DNA from: Paraburkholderia acidipaludis NBRC 101816
Lineage (GTDB): Bacteria > Pseudomonadota > Gammaproteobacteria > Burkholderiales > Burkholderiaceae
Assembly (NCBI RefSeq): GCF_000684975.1
Contig: NZ_BAXZ01000001.1
Span: forward strand, 62,001-126,000
Direction: 5' to 3'
DNA length: 64,000 bases
The notes below the pieces were generated by a model. It did not search any database and was not told where the DNA came from. It saw only the letters and a program-made list of their open reading frames with translations. A program made the position numbers and the translations under genes. The stretch's first letter is position 1, and each line of letters begins with the position of its first letter. This document shows positions 7,951 to 16,810 of the stretch, one piece after another.

Positions 7951-9170
7951 ATTCCCAAAAGCGTTGCCGTCGAGGATTCTCCGGTTGGGCATCTCGAGTT
8001 CGCCCTGCGGCATGAAGGGGTGAACCTTGAAGTTATCGACGCGGCGTTCGAGCATATTTCGGCCGACGAGCTGATCGAAGCGCTGGAATCCGCGCCCAAC
8101 CGGGCCACGAATCCGGCGCGCCGGCGTGCCCGGGTCGCCGAGTCTCGCGGAACTGATGGAACAGGCGAAGCGCGCACTCGAAACGCTAACCGACCCGGTG
8201 CTCTACGAGCGGGCCGTCAACTATCTGTCTCTGTCGGAAACCCGAAGTAGCTACGCCATCGAGCGTGAAACACCGAGTTCCGACAAACAGGAGCGGTTCG
8301 TACAGTTGCTTCGTCGGGTCGGCGAGACGGCAGCCGTCAGCGAAGCGTGGCTTGTCGATCTGCAAAACGCCATCGTTCGGGACGTTTATAGCCAGGAAGC
8401 GTCCTACAGGACCACGCAAAACTGGCTCGAAGACGGCCTCGGTCGAATTACCTTTTTCCCGCCGCCGCCCGAGGATCTGCGCCGCGCGATGAAGGGGCGG
8501 GAAGCGTTCGTGAACGATACCAGCCGATGCGAGCATGCACTCGTCAAAACCGCCTGCGCGGCATTCGGCTTCGTGTACCTGCATCCGTTTCTCGACGGGA
8601 ATGGCCGGCTGCACCGCTTCCTCATCCAGCACGTGCTGGCCCCTTCGTCGCCGTTGACCGGTGGAGCGCTGGTGCCGGTCTCGGCCGTCATCCTGAAACA
8701 CATCCCGGAGTACCTGAGCGTTTTGAGCGGCTTCTCCCGGCCGGTTACGCAGCTTTGGCGATACCAGCGAGGGGACGCGACGCCCGTCGTGGTCCATTCG
8801 CCCGGTGGCCGGGCGTATCGATTCGTTGACGCGACGGCGGAAGTCGCGTTTCTTCACCGAATGATTCGAAGGGCGGTTGAAGACGAGATACCGCGAAGAC
8901 GAGATACCGCGAGAGCTCGCGTGGCTGAGCGGCTACGACAAGGCGTACCAGCAGCTGGATGCCGAGCTCGACCTGCCTAACAAAGATTTGTCGGCGCTCA
9001 TCCGGATGATTCAGTCGAACAATGGGGTCTTGTCGGAGAACCGGCGCAAGCAGTATGTCCACGTGCCGACGCAAATTCTCGACCGTATCGAACAGATTGT
9101 ACGAGAGGCTTTCAAACAAGCCGACATCGACGCGGGAGATGCCGAGCCAGCCTCCGGCAGCACGAAGTAG
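7951..9170 (+). pseudogene. Fic-family AMP-transferase pseudogene (three frame-shifted fragments)
   Basis: Three pieces of one Fic protein can be read. Fragment 1 (about 7951-8097, frame of 7951) gives VGHLEFALRHEGVNLEVI and continues to ESAPN, the N-terminal region of this subfamily. Fragment 2 (about 8102-8894, another frame) holds the YLSLSETRSSYAIERE inhibitory-helix region and the catalytic HPFLDGNGRLHR at 8582-8617. Fragment 3 (8895-9170) restores the C-terminal winged helix (RELAWLSGYDKAYQQLD ... RIEQIVREAF). Between 1 and 2 the family's usual 60-100 residues are missing. Between 2 and 3 a 16-bp tandem duplication shifts frame. The extreme N-terminus is absent, cut off by the lysR end. 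Fragment 2 could still yield a truncated protein with an intact Fic motif, but a functional enzyme is unlikely. Confidence 0.85.
8879..8910. repeat. 16-bp perfect tandem duplication
   Basis: GAAGACGAGATACCGC occurs at 8879-8894 and again directly at 8895-8910. Sixteen is not a multiple of three. Removing one copy joins the Fic reading frame as VEDEIPRELAW, so the duplication is the frameshifting lesion. Confidence 0.95.
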
Positions 9171-9397
9171 CCGGATTTCGGGCTTACGCCCGGCACCGCG
9201 CAAAAAATGGGCCGATTTCGAGGCCGGCAAGGCGATTTCGAGAAGGGCTGCCCGTTCTGCCCGATTTTCGAGGTCGGGGAAAAACGCATCAGCAATACGG
9301 CTGACGCGTTGGACGAATCAATGATTAGCGCCACCTGGCAGGGCTTCGACAGGATAGCCAGGGTTCCCGCCAGGCGGCCTCCCTCAAGCTCCCCCGC
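9171..9397. other. Spacer without recognisable gene
   Basis: Between the Fic remnant and the OmpA-like gene stop. It contains the short repeated word GATTTCGAG (two copies plus a GATTTTCGAG variant, within 9220-9275). The only open frames are short and unlike any family I know. No promoter, tRNA or terminator could be supported. Confidence 0.5.
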
Positions 9398-11137
9398 TTA
9401 CTGCTGCGGCACGAACTCGATACGGCGGTTGTGGAACCGGCCGCTCTCGGTATCGTTGCTGTCAACGGGCTTCGCGTCGCCATAGCCTTGCGCGCTCAGC
9501 GTGCCAGGCGGCGCGCCTTGCGCCACGAGATAAGTCCGCACGGCCAGCGCGCGCTGCTTCGAAAGCGCGAGATTGACCGTCGCGTCGCCCACGTTGTCCG
9601 AATAGCCCGCCACTTCCAGCTTCACCGACTTGCCGTTCTTCGCGCACGTATCGAGCACCTTTGCCGACTGGCGCAGGTCGTCAGCGGCGGAGGCCGGTAC
9701 GACGGCGCTGCCCGTCGCGAAGTTCACGACCTGCAGGTTCAGCACTTTCGATACATCGTCGGCGGCGCACGATGCGTCGGCGCCGAAGAGGCCCTTGATC
9801 GCGTCGCGGAAGGACTGCGCCGCGCTCGCCACGGCCTGCTGCGCGTTGAATGCGCTGATATCGAAGCTCGCGCCGAACAGTGCCTTGAGCTTGTCGAGCC
9901 AGCCCGCCTTCGCATCGGCAGCCGCGCCGCTCAGCTCGACGTGCGTGCCGTCGATCTTCACTTCCGCACCCGGCAGCGCCATCAGCGGCAGCAGGCCGTC
10001 GAGGTGCGAGAGCCAGTCGGCAGGCTTCGTCGCCGGATCGACAGTCACGTTGGCCGTGAACTTGCCGTCGCCGAACTTCTTCAGTGCGTCAAGCAGCTGC
10101 GCCTTCTCGGCGTCGGTACCCACTGTCGCCGTGATCTGCGGCACGCCGGAGGTGTCCACCGTGAACGCGAGACGCGAGTCCCGCGTCGGCGCGGGCGCGG
10201 CGGCAGGCGCCGAGGCCGCGTCGCTCGCAGCCGATGCCGCGAGCGCAGCGGATGCGCCCGAGGCGGGCGCCGCCGCCGGCGTCGAAGCGTCGGAGGCCGG
10301 CTCCGCCGACGAGGCCGAAGCTGTGGCGGCGCTCGCCGCCGAATCCGGCTGGGCGGCCGCGCCGGCAGACTCGTTGTTCTGGCACGAACGCAGCGCGAAG
10401 AAGGCGAGGGCGAGGGCCAGCAGCGCGAGCAGCCACACGATCCCTGCATGGCTGCGTTTGCGCGGCGGCACTGGTTCGCGCTCGAGCGTCTGCGGCGGCC
10501 ACGAGTTCGCCACGGGCTGCGACGGCGGATGCGGATGCGCGAAGTGCGCCGACACATCCTTGAGTTTCACGAGAATGGCGCCCCCGAAGGCCGCCGCGCT
10601 GCCAAGACCGATCGCACCCGCCATCCGGTCGGTGAGATGCGCCCTGATTGCCGGCAGTTGATGGCCGAGCAACGTAGGTAGTTGTCCTACCAAACCCTGC
10701 GACTGCACGAAATGCTGCTTCAGAATGCCCATCAGCGCCGCGCCGACCACACCGCACAGCGCGAAGGCCGTCGATTGCGGCGCGCCCGTATGCTCGGCTA
10801 CGGCATCGGAGAGTGCGCCGACGTTCGTGCCGGTCGCCGTCTGGATCAATTGGCGGCCGCCGGTTTCGAGCGCGGAAAGGCTCGCCGTGTTCGAGAGCAG
10901 GCTGGGCAGCTGTTTGCCGATCTCAGCGTTCACGGCGGGCGACATGATGGCAGCAAAGAGATCGCGCGCCCCCTCTGCCGTGCCGCCGCGGTTCATGACG
11001 GCCGCGACAAGCGCCGGCGCGGCGACGCCTGTGATCCGGCGCGTGTACTCGGGGGTGAGCCCGAAACGGGTGGACAAGGTCTTGACGACATCGTCGCTCA
11101 GGACCGTTTCCAATAGTTGAAAGACGTTGATACTCAT
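9398..11137 (-). CDS. OmpA-family protein with N-terminal DUF937 domain
   Basis: A 579-aa two-domain protein. Residues about 1-180 resemble DUF937/YidB-like helical domains (MSINVFQLLETVLSDDVVKTL; GALSDAVAEHTG). A single membrane span lies near 235-255 (GIVWLLALLALALAFFALRS). An Ala/Ser/Pro-rich linker follows. The last roughly 110 residues are an OmpA/MotB peptidoglycan-binding domain with VEVAGYSDNVG-type and SKQRALAVRTYLVAQG motifs and the terminal NRRIEFVPQQ. It would be anchored in the inner membrane with the C-terminal domain binding cell wall in the periplasm. I set the start at the ATG 11135-11137, preceded by GAGGAA. It is monocistronic by context. Function is unknown; the domain fusion recurs in Burkholderiales. 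Confidence 0.85.
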   Translation of the reverse strand: MSINVFQLLETVLSDDVVKTLSTRFGLTPEYTRRITGVAAPALVAAVMNRGGTAEGARDLFAAIMSPAVNAEIGKQLPSLLSNTASLSALETGGRQLIQTATGTNVGALSDAVAEHTGAPQSTAFALCGVVGAALMGILKQHFVQSQGLVGQLPTLLGHQLPAIRAHLTDRMAGAIGLGSAAAFGGAILVKLKDVSAHFAHPHPPSQPVANSWPPQTLEREPVPPRKRSHAGIVWLLALLALALAFFALRSCQNNESAGAAAQPDSAASAATASASSAEPASDASTPAAAPASGASAALAASAASDAASAPAAAPAPTRDSRLAFTVDTSGVPQITATVGTDAEKAQLLDALKKFGDGKFTANVTVDPATKPADWLSHLDGLLPLMALPGAEVKIDGTHVELSGAAADAKAGWLDKLKALFGASFDISAFNAQQAVASAAQSFRDAIKGLFGADASCAADDVSKVLNLQVVNFATGSAVVPASAADDLRQSAKVLDTCAKNGKSVKLEVAGYSDNVGDATVNLALSKQRALAVRTYLVAQGAPPGTLSAQGYGDAKPVDSNDTESGRFHNRRIEFVPQQ

Positions 11138-11249
11138 CGACGCGGTTCCTCGGGTTGCCGGACGCGCCACCTGACACGCCCCAATGCGTGCGCGATTATA
11201 GGGAGTGCGAAATCTCAAAAATGAGCGATAGGAGCAGGCCAAACACTGT

Positions 11250-11286
11250 TTGACGAAAGGCGCCTGCGGCGCGTGCTTTTCGTCAA
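11250..11286 (-). terminator. Hairpin after the GMC oxidoreductase gene
   Basis: TTGACGAAA (11250-11258) pairs with TTTCGTCAA (11278-11286), and an inner GCGCC/GGCGC hairpin stacks inside. It lies 11 bp past the GMC oxidoreductase stop. No U-run follows, so termination is only probable. Confidence 0.5.
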
Positions 11287-11297
11287 GGAAGCGCGTG

Positions 11298-12941
11298 TCA
11301 GACCGCTACGCCCGCGCGGCTCGTATTGTCGTGAGCATGGCGCGCCTGCGCGATGAAGTCGGCCGCCCGCTCGCCTATCATGACCGTCGGCGCGTTCGTG
11401 TTGCCGCCAATCAGCGTCGGCATGACCGAAGCGTCGGCAATGCGCAGTCCGCTCACGCCGCGCACGCGCAACAGCGGGTCCACCACCGACTGCGCGTCGC
11501 TGCCCATGCGGCAGGTCGAGACCGGGTGATAGATCGTGTCGGCATGCGCGGCGATGGTCGCGCGCAATTCCGCTTCGGATTGTCCCGCATGCGTGTAGAG
11601 CTCGCGGCCGCCCAGCTGCGCGAGCGGCGCCGCGTCGATGATGCGCCGTGCGAGACGCGCGCCTTCCACGAGCCGGTCCATGTCGCGCGAATCTGACAGA
11701 AAGCGCGGATCGATCACGGGTGCCACGCGCGCGTCGGCGCTCGCGAGCGTCACCGTGCCGCGGCTGAACGGCCGCAGCACGCAAACGTGCAGCGAATAGC
11801 CATGCCCCCAATGCAGGCGGCGGCTGTGATCGTCCACGAGCGCCGTGCAGAAGTGCAGTTGCAGATCGGGCCGGTCGAGATCGGCGCGGCTCTTCAGGAA
11901 GCCGCCCGCCTCCGCCACGTTGGTCGTGAACATGCCGCGCCGCGCACCCAGGTAGCGCGCGAGCCCCGGCAGCATCTTCGCGACGCCGCGCAGCGAATAG
12001 CCGATGGTTTCGCTCGAATGGACGCGCTTGTTGTACGTAAAGTCGATATGGTCGATCAGGTTGCGACCCACCTCGGGCGCGTCGTGGAGCACGGCGACGC
12101 CATGCGCGCGCAGCGTGTCGGCCGGGCCGACGCCCGAGCACATCAGCAGTTGCGGCGTATTGAACGCGCCCGCCGCGAGGATCACCTCCGCGCGTGCGTC
12201 CAGCCTTTCGATCCGGCCGCCGCGCGCCACCTCCACGCCGCTCGCGCGCGCGCCTTCAAAGGTGACGCGCAGCACGGTCGCATCGGCGATCAGGTGCAGG
12301 TTCGCCCGTTCTTGCCCAGGCTTTTGGTCATACAGATACGCGCGTGCGACGGTGCAGCGTTCGCCGCCGCGCTGCGTCACCTGGTAGAAGCCCACGCCTT
12401 CCTGATCGGGCCCGTTGAAGTCGTCGTTGGGGCGAAAGCCCGCTTCCAGCGCCGCGCGCACGAAGCGCCCGGCCACCGGATTGCGCTCGCACAGGTCGGA
12501 AACGCTGAGCGGGCCGCCCGCGCCGTGCAGCGCGCTCGCGCCGCGCGAGTTGTCTTCCGCCCGCAGGAAATACGGCAGCACGTCGCGCCAGGCCCAGCCC
12601 GTGCAGCCCAGTTGCGCCCATTCGTCGTAATCGAGCGGATGGCCGCGCGTGTAGATCATCGCGTTGATCGCGCTCGACCCGCCGAAGCCGCGGCCGCGCG
12701 GCTGGTAGCCGCGCCGGCCCGCCAGGCCCGGCTGCGGTACGGTTTCATAGCCGTAGTTGTTCTTCATGCGCCGCGGCACCAGCGCCGCGACGCCCATCGG
12801 CATGTTGACGAGCAGATTGCGCCGCGTGTGCGGCCCGGCTTCGACGAGCGCGACGGTCGCGTCGGGGCAGTTCGCGGCCAGCCGCCCGGCTAGCGATGCG
12901 CCGCCCGAGCCGCCACCTACGATGATGTAGTCGTATGCCAT
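11298..12941 (-). CDS. GMC-family FAD-dependent oxidoreductase (choline dehydrogenase-like)
   Basis: A 547-aa glucose-methanol-choline oxidoreductase that oxidises an alcohol group using FAD. The FAD-binding GxGxxG is at residues 8-13 (IIVGGGSGGASLAGRL). The GMC signature GFGGSSAINAMIYTRG follows at about 80-95. C-terminal catalytic elements are YHPVSTCRMG (active-site His) and GGNTNAPT (second catalytic position, Asn). The ATG at 12939-12941 has GGAGGAG 4-5 nt upstream. Divergent from the AidB-like gene across 270 bp. The sequence resembles BetA but the betIBA neighbours are absent, so an alkanol or other alcohol substrate is as likely as choline. Confidence 0.9.
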   Translation of the reverse strand: MAYDYIIVGGGSGGASLAGRLAANCPDATVALVEAGPHTRRNLLVNMPMGVAALVPRRMKNNYGYETVPQPGLAGRRGYQPRGRGFGGSSAINAMIYTRGHPLDYDEWAQLGCTGWAWRDVLPYFLRAEDNSRGASALHGAGGPLSVSDLCERNPVAGRFVRAALEAGFRPNDDFNGPDQEGVGFYQVTQRGGERCTVARAYLYDQKPGQERANLHLIADATVLRVTFEGARASGVEVARGGRIERLDARAEVILAAGAFNTPQLLMCSGVGPADTLRAHGVAVLHDAPEVGRNLIDHIDFTYNKRVHSSETIGYSLRGVAKMLPGLARYLGARRGMFTTNVAEAGGFLKSRADLDRPDLQLHFCTALVDDHSRRLHWGHGYSLHVCVLRPFSRGTVTLASADARVAPVIDPRFLSDSRDMDRLVEGARLARRIIDAAPLAQLGGRELYTHAGQSEAELRATIAAHADTIYHPVSTCRMGSDAQSVVDPLLRVRGVSGLRIADASVMPTLIGGNTNAPTVMIGERAADFIAQARHAHDNTSRAGVAV

Positions 12942-13211
12942 CGTCTCCTCCCAGGTTCTTCGCGCTGCACCTGGTTTGCCCTTGGTTGGCACCCGGCGCA
13001 CGCTCGTTCGATAATTCTTTTTCGCGCATTGTAGAAAGCGTCGCGGGCGGGCGCTGCAATTTATGTCAGAGAGTTCCCTCTAAAACGTAGGACGCTGCCG
13101 CGCCTAACATGAAGGGCGGTGCAAGCACCACCGATGAAAGGTTCCAGCAAGCAGTCAGGGAGCGCTGGAGCGGTCATGGGCCAGAAGAGCCCGCCCCAAG
13201 GAGGCAGACAA

Positions 13212-14891
13212 ATGGAAATGGCACGTCGCCCCGGCACGACCCACGAAGTGACGAACCAGGCGCCGCCGCTCGCGGACTACAACCTGTTCGCCACCGACGC
13301 GGCGCTCGCCGAAGCTCTCGAGCGCGCCGGCGCCAGCTGGCATCGCGAAGCGCTCATGCGCGACGGCGAGCAGCTCGGCACGGCCGGGACGATCGCACTC
13401 GCCGATCTCGCCAACCGCCACGAGCCCGAGCTCTTCACCCACAGCCCGCGCGGCGAGCGCATCGACGCGCTCGAATTCCATCCGGCCTGGCACCGCCTGC
13501 TCACGCTGCTGCGCGCCGAGGGCCTGCACGCGCTGCCGTTCTCGAACCCGCAGCACGGCGCGATGGCCGCCCGCGCCGCGGGCTATTTCCTGCACGCCCA
13601 GATCGAGTCGGGGTCGCTCTGCCCGATGACCATGACGTTCGCGAGCATCCCCGTGCTGCAACGCGAGCCCGCGCTCTTCGAGCAGTTGCGCGAGCGCCTC
13701 TACGCGCGCAAGCACGACCCGCGCGATCTGCCCTGGCCGCAAAAGTCGTCGATGATGATCGGCATGGGCATGACCGAAAAGCAAGGCGGCTCCGACGTGC
13801 GCAGCAATCGCACCGAAGCGCGCCCCAGCGGCGCCGCGAGCGGCCGCGGCGCGGAATACCGGCTCACCGGCCACAAGTGGTTTTTCTCGGCGCCGCAATG
13901 CGACGCGCACCTCGTACTTGCGCGCACGGGCGAGCAGGAGGCGCTCTCGTGCTTCTTCGTGCCGCGCTACGCGCCCGACGGCGCGAAGAACGCCGTGAAC
14001 GTGCAGCGCCTGAAGAACAAGCTCGGCAATCGCTCGAATGCGAGCAGCGAAGTCGAATTCTTCGACGCATATGGCGTGATGATCGGCGAGGAAGGCCGCG
14101 GCGTGCCCACCATCATCGAAATGGCGAACCATACGCGGCTCGACTGCGTGATCGGCAGTGCCGCGCTCATGCGCGCGGCGCTCGTGCAGGCGATCCATCA
14201 CGCGCGGCACCGCAGCGCGTTCGGACGACTGCTGGCCGAACAGCCGCTCATGCAGAACGTGCTCGCCGATCTCGCGCTCGAATCCGAAGCCGCGACGGCG
14301 CTCTTCATGCGGCTCGCGCAGGCCTTCGAGGAAAGCGCCGATTCGCTGGCCGCGCGCGCGTGGCGCCGCATCGTCACGCCCGCCGCGAAGTTCTGGGTCT
14401 GCAAGCGCGCGCTCGCGTTCACCGGCGAAGCGATGGAGGTTTGGGGCGGCAACGGCTATGTCGAGGAAGGGCCGATGGCGCGCTTTTATCGCGAGGCGCC
14501 CGTCAATTCGATCTGGGAAGGGTCGGGCAACGTCATGTGCCTCGACGTGCTGCGCGCGCTGGAGCGCGAAGCCGATGCCGCGCAGGCGCTCTTCCTCGCC
14601 TGGCGGCGCGAGGCGCAGGGGCATCCGGCGCTCGAAGCGGCGCTCGACCGCTTTTCTGCACTCCTGAACGGTGCGCCCGGCACGCGCGAGGCGAACGCGC
14701 GGCACATCGCCCAGCAGCTCGTGCTGATCGCGCAGGCCGTGGTGCTGCGCGAAGGCCCGGCCGAAGTCGCCGACGCATTCATCGCCACGCGTCTGGACGA
14801 GCACTGCGCCGATAGCGGCCGCGTGTTCGGCACGCTGCCTGCGCGCTTCGATCATGCGGCGCTCGTCGCGCGCGCCTTTCCGGCGCCGTGA
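13212..14891 (+). CDS. aidB: AidB-like acyl-CoA dehydrogenase
   Basis: Flavoprotein of the acyl-CoA dehydrogenase superfamily, AidB branch (559 aa). It is colinear with E. coli AidB. Shared landmarks are SLCPMTMTFA, IGMGMTEKQGGSDV, GHKWFFSAPQ, SCFFVPR, LKNKLGNRSNAS, AMEVWGGNGYVEE and PVNSIWEGSGNVMCLDVLR. AidB is an adaptive-response protein that binds DNA and may limit alkylation damage; Burkholderia relatives are often annotated isovaleryl-CoA dehydrogenase. The ATG at 13212 has an excellent AAGGAGG 7 nt upstream; an in-frame upstream start would add a low-complexity leader without support. A GGTGC-AA-GCACC palindrome at 13118-13129 sits in the upstream region. It is followed 85 bp later by an aldehyde dehydrogenase gene on the same strand. 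Confidence 0.87.
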   Translation: MEMARRPGTTHEVTNQAPPLADYNLFATDAALAEALERAGASWHREALMRDGEQLGTAGTIALADLANRHEPELFTHSPRGERIDALEFHPAWHRLLTLLRAEGLHALPFSNPQHGAMAARAAGYFLHAQIESGSLCPMTMTFASIPVLQREPALFEQLRERLYARKHDPRDLPWPQKSSMMIGMGMTEKQGGSDVRSNRTEARPSGAASGRGAEYRLTGHKWFFSAPQCDAHLVLARTGEQEALSCFFVPRYAPDGAKNAVNVQRLKNKLGNRSNASSEVEFFDAYGVMIGEEGRGVPTIIEMANHTRLDCVIGSAALMRAALVQAIHHARHRSAFGRLLAEQPLMQNVLADLALESEAATALFMRLAQAFEESADSLAARAWRRIVTPAAKFWVCKRALAFTGEAMEVWGGNGYVEEGPMARFYREAPVNSIWEGSGNVMCLDVLRALEREADAAQALFLAWRREAQGHPALEAALDRFSALLNGAPGTREANARHIAQQLVLIAQAVVLREGPAEVADAFIATRLDEHCADSGRVFGTLPARFDHAALVARAFPAP

Positions 14892-14976
14892 CGCATGCCG
14901 TGACGCATGCCGCGAAAGACACCGTAAAGCGCGAAACCCGAAAAACGACAACACCTTCAAGCTCCGAGGACCGACC

Positions 14977-16437
14977 ATGAAGCACGACCTGCCCGAGGCC
15001 CTTTCACCCGATTCGCCCGATTCGCCTGACGCGCGCAAATCGCACGGCGATAGCCTCCCCGCCCTGCTCGCCGCGCAGCGCGAAGCCTTCCTGCGCGAGC
15101 CCTTCCCCGCGTGGGAAACGCGTGTGCGCCACCTCAAGGCCCTGCGCGCGATGGTGATGAACCACCGCGACGCGCTGGCCGAGGCGATGAACGCCGACTT
15201 CGGCCAGCGCTCAAAGGCGGAGATCACGCTCGCCGAATTCGTGACGCTGAAGCAGGAGATCGACTCGGCGCTCAGGCACGGCGAGCGCTGGATGAAGCCG
15301 CAGCGGCGCGGCGTGGGCAAATGGCTGCGGCCGGCGCGCGCGAAAGTGGTGCCGCAGCCGCTCGGCGTGGCCGGCATCGTCGTGCCGTGGAACTATCCGC
15401 TGCTGCTCGGCGCGGGGCCGCTCGTGTGCGCGCTCGCGGCCGGCAACCGCGCCATGATCAAGATGTCGGAGCTCACACCGCGCACGTCGGCGCTCTTCGA
15501 GGAACTGATCGGCAAGACCTTCGCGCGCGACCACGTGGCCGTGGTGAACGGCGACGCCTCGGTGGGCGCCGCGTTCACGGCGCTGCCCTTCGACCACCTG
15601 CTTTTTACGGGCTCGACGCGCGTCGGCCACGAAGTCATGCGCGCGGCGTCGGCCAATCTCACGCCCGTCACGCTCGAACTGGGCGGCAAGTCGCCGGCGA
15701 TCATCGGCGAAGCGGCGCGCTTCGACTACGCGGTCGACAGCCTGCTGCTCGGCAAGACGCTCAACGCGGGGCAGACCTGCATCGCTCCGGACTACGTACT
15801 ACTGCCGCGCGGCAAGGAAGCGGCCTTCATCGAGCGCGCGCGCACGCGCTTTGCGCAGCTCTACCCGGACTTCCTGCACAACGGCGACTACACCTCGATC
15901 ATTTCGACGCGTCATTTCGAGCGCCTTTTGCGGCTTGCCGACGAAGCGCAGGAAGCCGGCGCGCAACTGCACGCGCTCGGCGGCCACGACGCGGCGGCGC
16001 GCCGCCTCGCGCCCGTGATCGTGACGGGCGCGCCCGGGAACACGATGCTCATGCGGGAGGAGATTTTCGGGCCGCTGTTGCCGCTCGTGCCCTACGACAC
16101 GCTCGACGAGGCGCTGCGCTACGTGAATGCGCGCGCGCGTCCGCTCGCGCTCTACTTCTATGCCGACGACGCGCGCACGGTCGATCGCGTGACGCGCGAG
16201 ACGGTGGCGGGCGGCATGTCGGTGAACGACACGCTCATGCATATCGCCGCGGAAGGCCTGCCGTTCGGCGGCGTCGGCGCGAGCGGCATGGGCGCCTATC
16301 ACGGCTACGAGGGCTTCGTGACGTTCTCGAAGATGAAGCCGGTGTTCACGCAGTCGCGCCTGAACGGGCGCGGGCTCATCGCGCCGCCCTACGGGCGGCT
16401 CTTCAACGCGCTGATCAGGTTGATGATGAAGTTCTGA
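14977..16437 (+). CDS. Coniferyl-aldehyde-type NAD(P)-dependent aldehyde dehydrogenase
   Basis: A 486-aa aldehyde dehydrogenase. Catalytic Cys268 lies in NAGQTCIAPDY and the general base Glu234 in TLELGGKSP. The nucleotide-binding PWNYPLLLG region is near residue 145. Variants such as GQTCIAPDY and the C-terminal LIRLMMKF end place it in the short, membrane-associated branch that includes coniferyl aldehyde dehydrogenase. The ATG at 14977 has GAGG 8 nt upstream. Same strand as the AidB-like gene and perhaps co-transcribed. Its 3' end overlaps the end of flhX on the other strand by 23 bp. The true substrate (aromatic or long-chain aldehyde) is not determined. Confidence 0.87.
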   Translation: MKHDLPEALSPDSPDSPDARKSHGDSLPALLAAQREAFLREPFPAWETRVRHLKALRAMVMNHRDALAEAMNADFGQRSKAEITLAEFVTLKQEIDSALRHGERWMKPQRRGVGKWLRPARAKVVPQPLGVAGIVVPWNYPLLLGAGPLVCALAAGNRAMIKMSELTPRTSALFEELIGKTFARDHVAVVNGDASVGAAFTALPFDHLLFTGSTRVGHEVMRAASANLTPVTLELGGKSPAIIGEAARFDYAVDSLLLGKTLNAGQTCIAPDYVLLPRGKEAAFIERARTRFAQLYPDFLHNGDYTSIISTRHFERLLRLADEAQEAGAQLHALGGHDAAARRLAPVIVTGAPGNTMLMREEIFGPLLPLVPYDTLDEALRYVNARARPLALYFYADDARTVDRVTRETVAGGMSVNDTLMHIAAEGLPFGGVGASGMGAYHGYEGFVTFSKMKPVFTQSRLNGRGLIAPPYGRLFNALIRLMMKF

Positions 16438-16810
16438 GCGGCGCGGGCAACGCGGCCGGCGGCACGGGCCGCGCCAGTTCCATCGGCGCGAGGGTGGCTT
16501 TCGCGGCATGGTTCGCGGCATCGGCTCCGGCTGCCTTCGCCGGCTCGGCGGCTTCGAGCTGGTGCAGCCACGCCAGCAGTTCCGCTACGGCCTGATAGAG
16601 CCGTGGCGGAATCTTCGCATCGAGATCCACCTGCATCAGCAGCGACACCATTTCGGGCGACTGATGCACGTACAGCCCGGCCTCCTTCGCGCGCTGGACG
16701 ATCATGTCGGCGACGATGCCGTAGCCCTTCGCCACGACGCGCGGCACGCCTTCGGCGGTGGGCGTGTCGTAGGCGAGCGCCGCGGCGGTCTTGCGGTGCA
16801 TGCGGCTCAT
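16415..16810 (-). CDS. FlhX: FlhB C-terminal-domain-like protein
   Basis: A 131-aa soluble protein that aligns with the cytoplasmic C-terminal half of FlhB after its NPTH cleavage site. It begins KTAAALAYDTPTAEGVPRVVAKG, parallel to the FlhB segment VALQYADG-xx-APKVIAKG, and continues through KEAGLYVHQSPEMVSLL to ELLAWLHQLE. The membrane domain and the NPTH motif are absent. Such FlhX (EscU/YscU/HrcU-family) proteins can replace cleaved FlhB-C in some bacteria. The ATG overlaps the preceding fliK-like stop as ATGA (16808-16812). The last 23 bp overlap the 3' end of the convergent aldehyde dehydrogenase gene. The Pro/Ala-rich tail is unusual. Confidence 0.85.
   Translation of the reverse strand: MSRMHRKTAAALAYDTPTAEGVPRVVAKGYGIVADMIVQRAKEAGLYVHQSPEMVSLLMQVDLDAKIPPRLYQAVAELLAWLHQLEAAEPAKAAGADAANHAAKATLAPMELARPVPPAALPAPLRTSSST

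Noticed and set aside
7805..8250. Small independent genes between lysR and the Fic motif region.
   Set aside because: The readable pieces match parts of one Fic protein and lack their own starts, so they were merged into the pseudogene.
13155..15377. A 740-codon open frame on the minus strand opposite the AidB-like and aldehyde dehydrogenase genes.
   Set aside because: Arg/Ala/His-rich text without any family pattern, antisense to two clear enzymes; a product of high GC.
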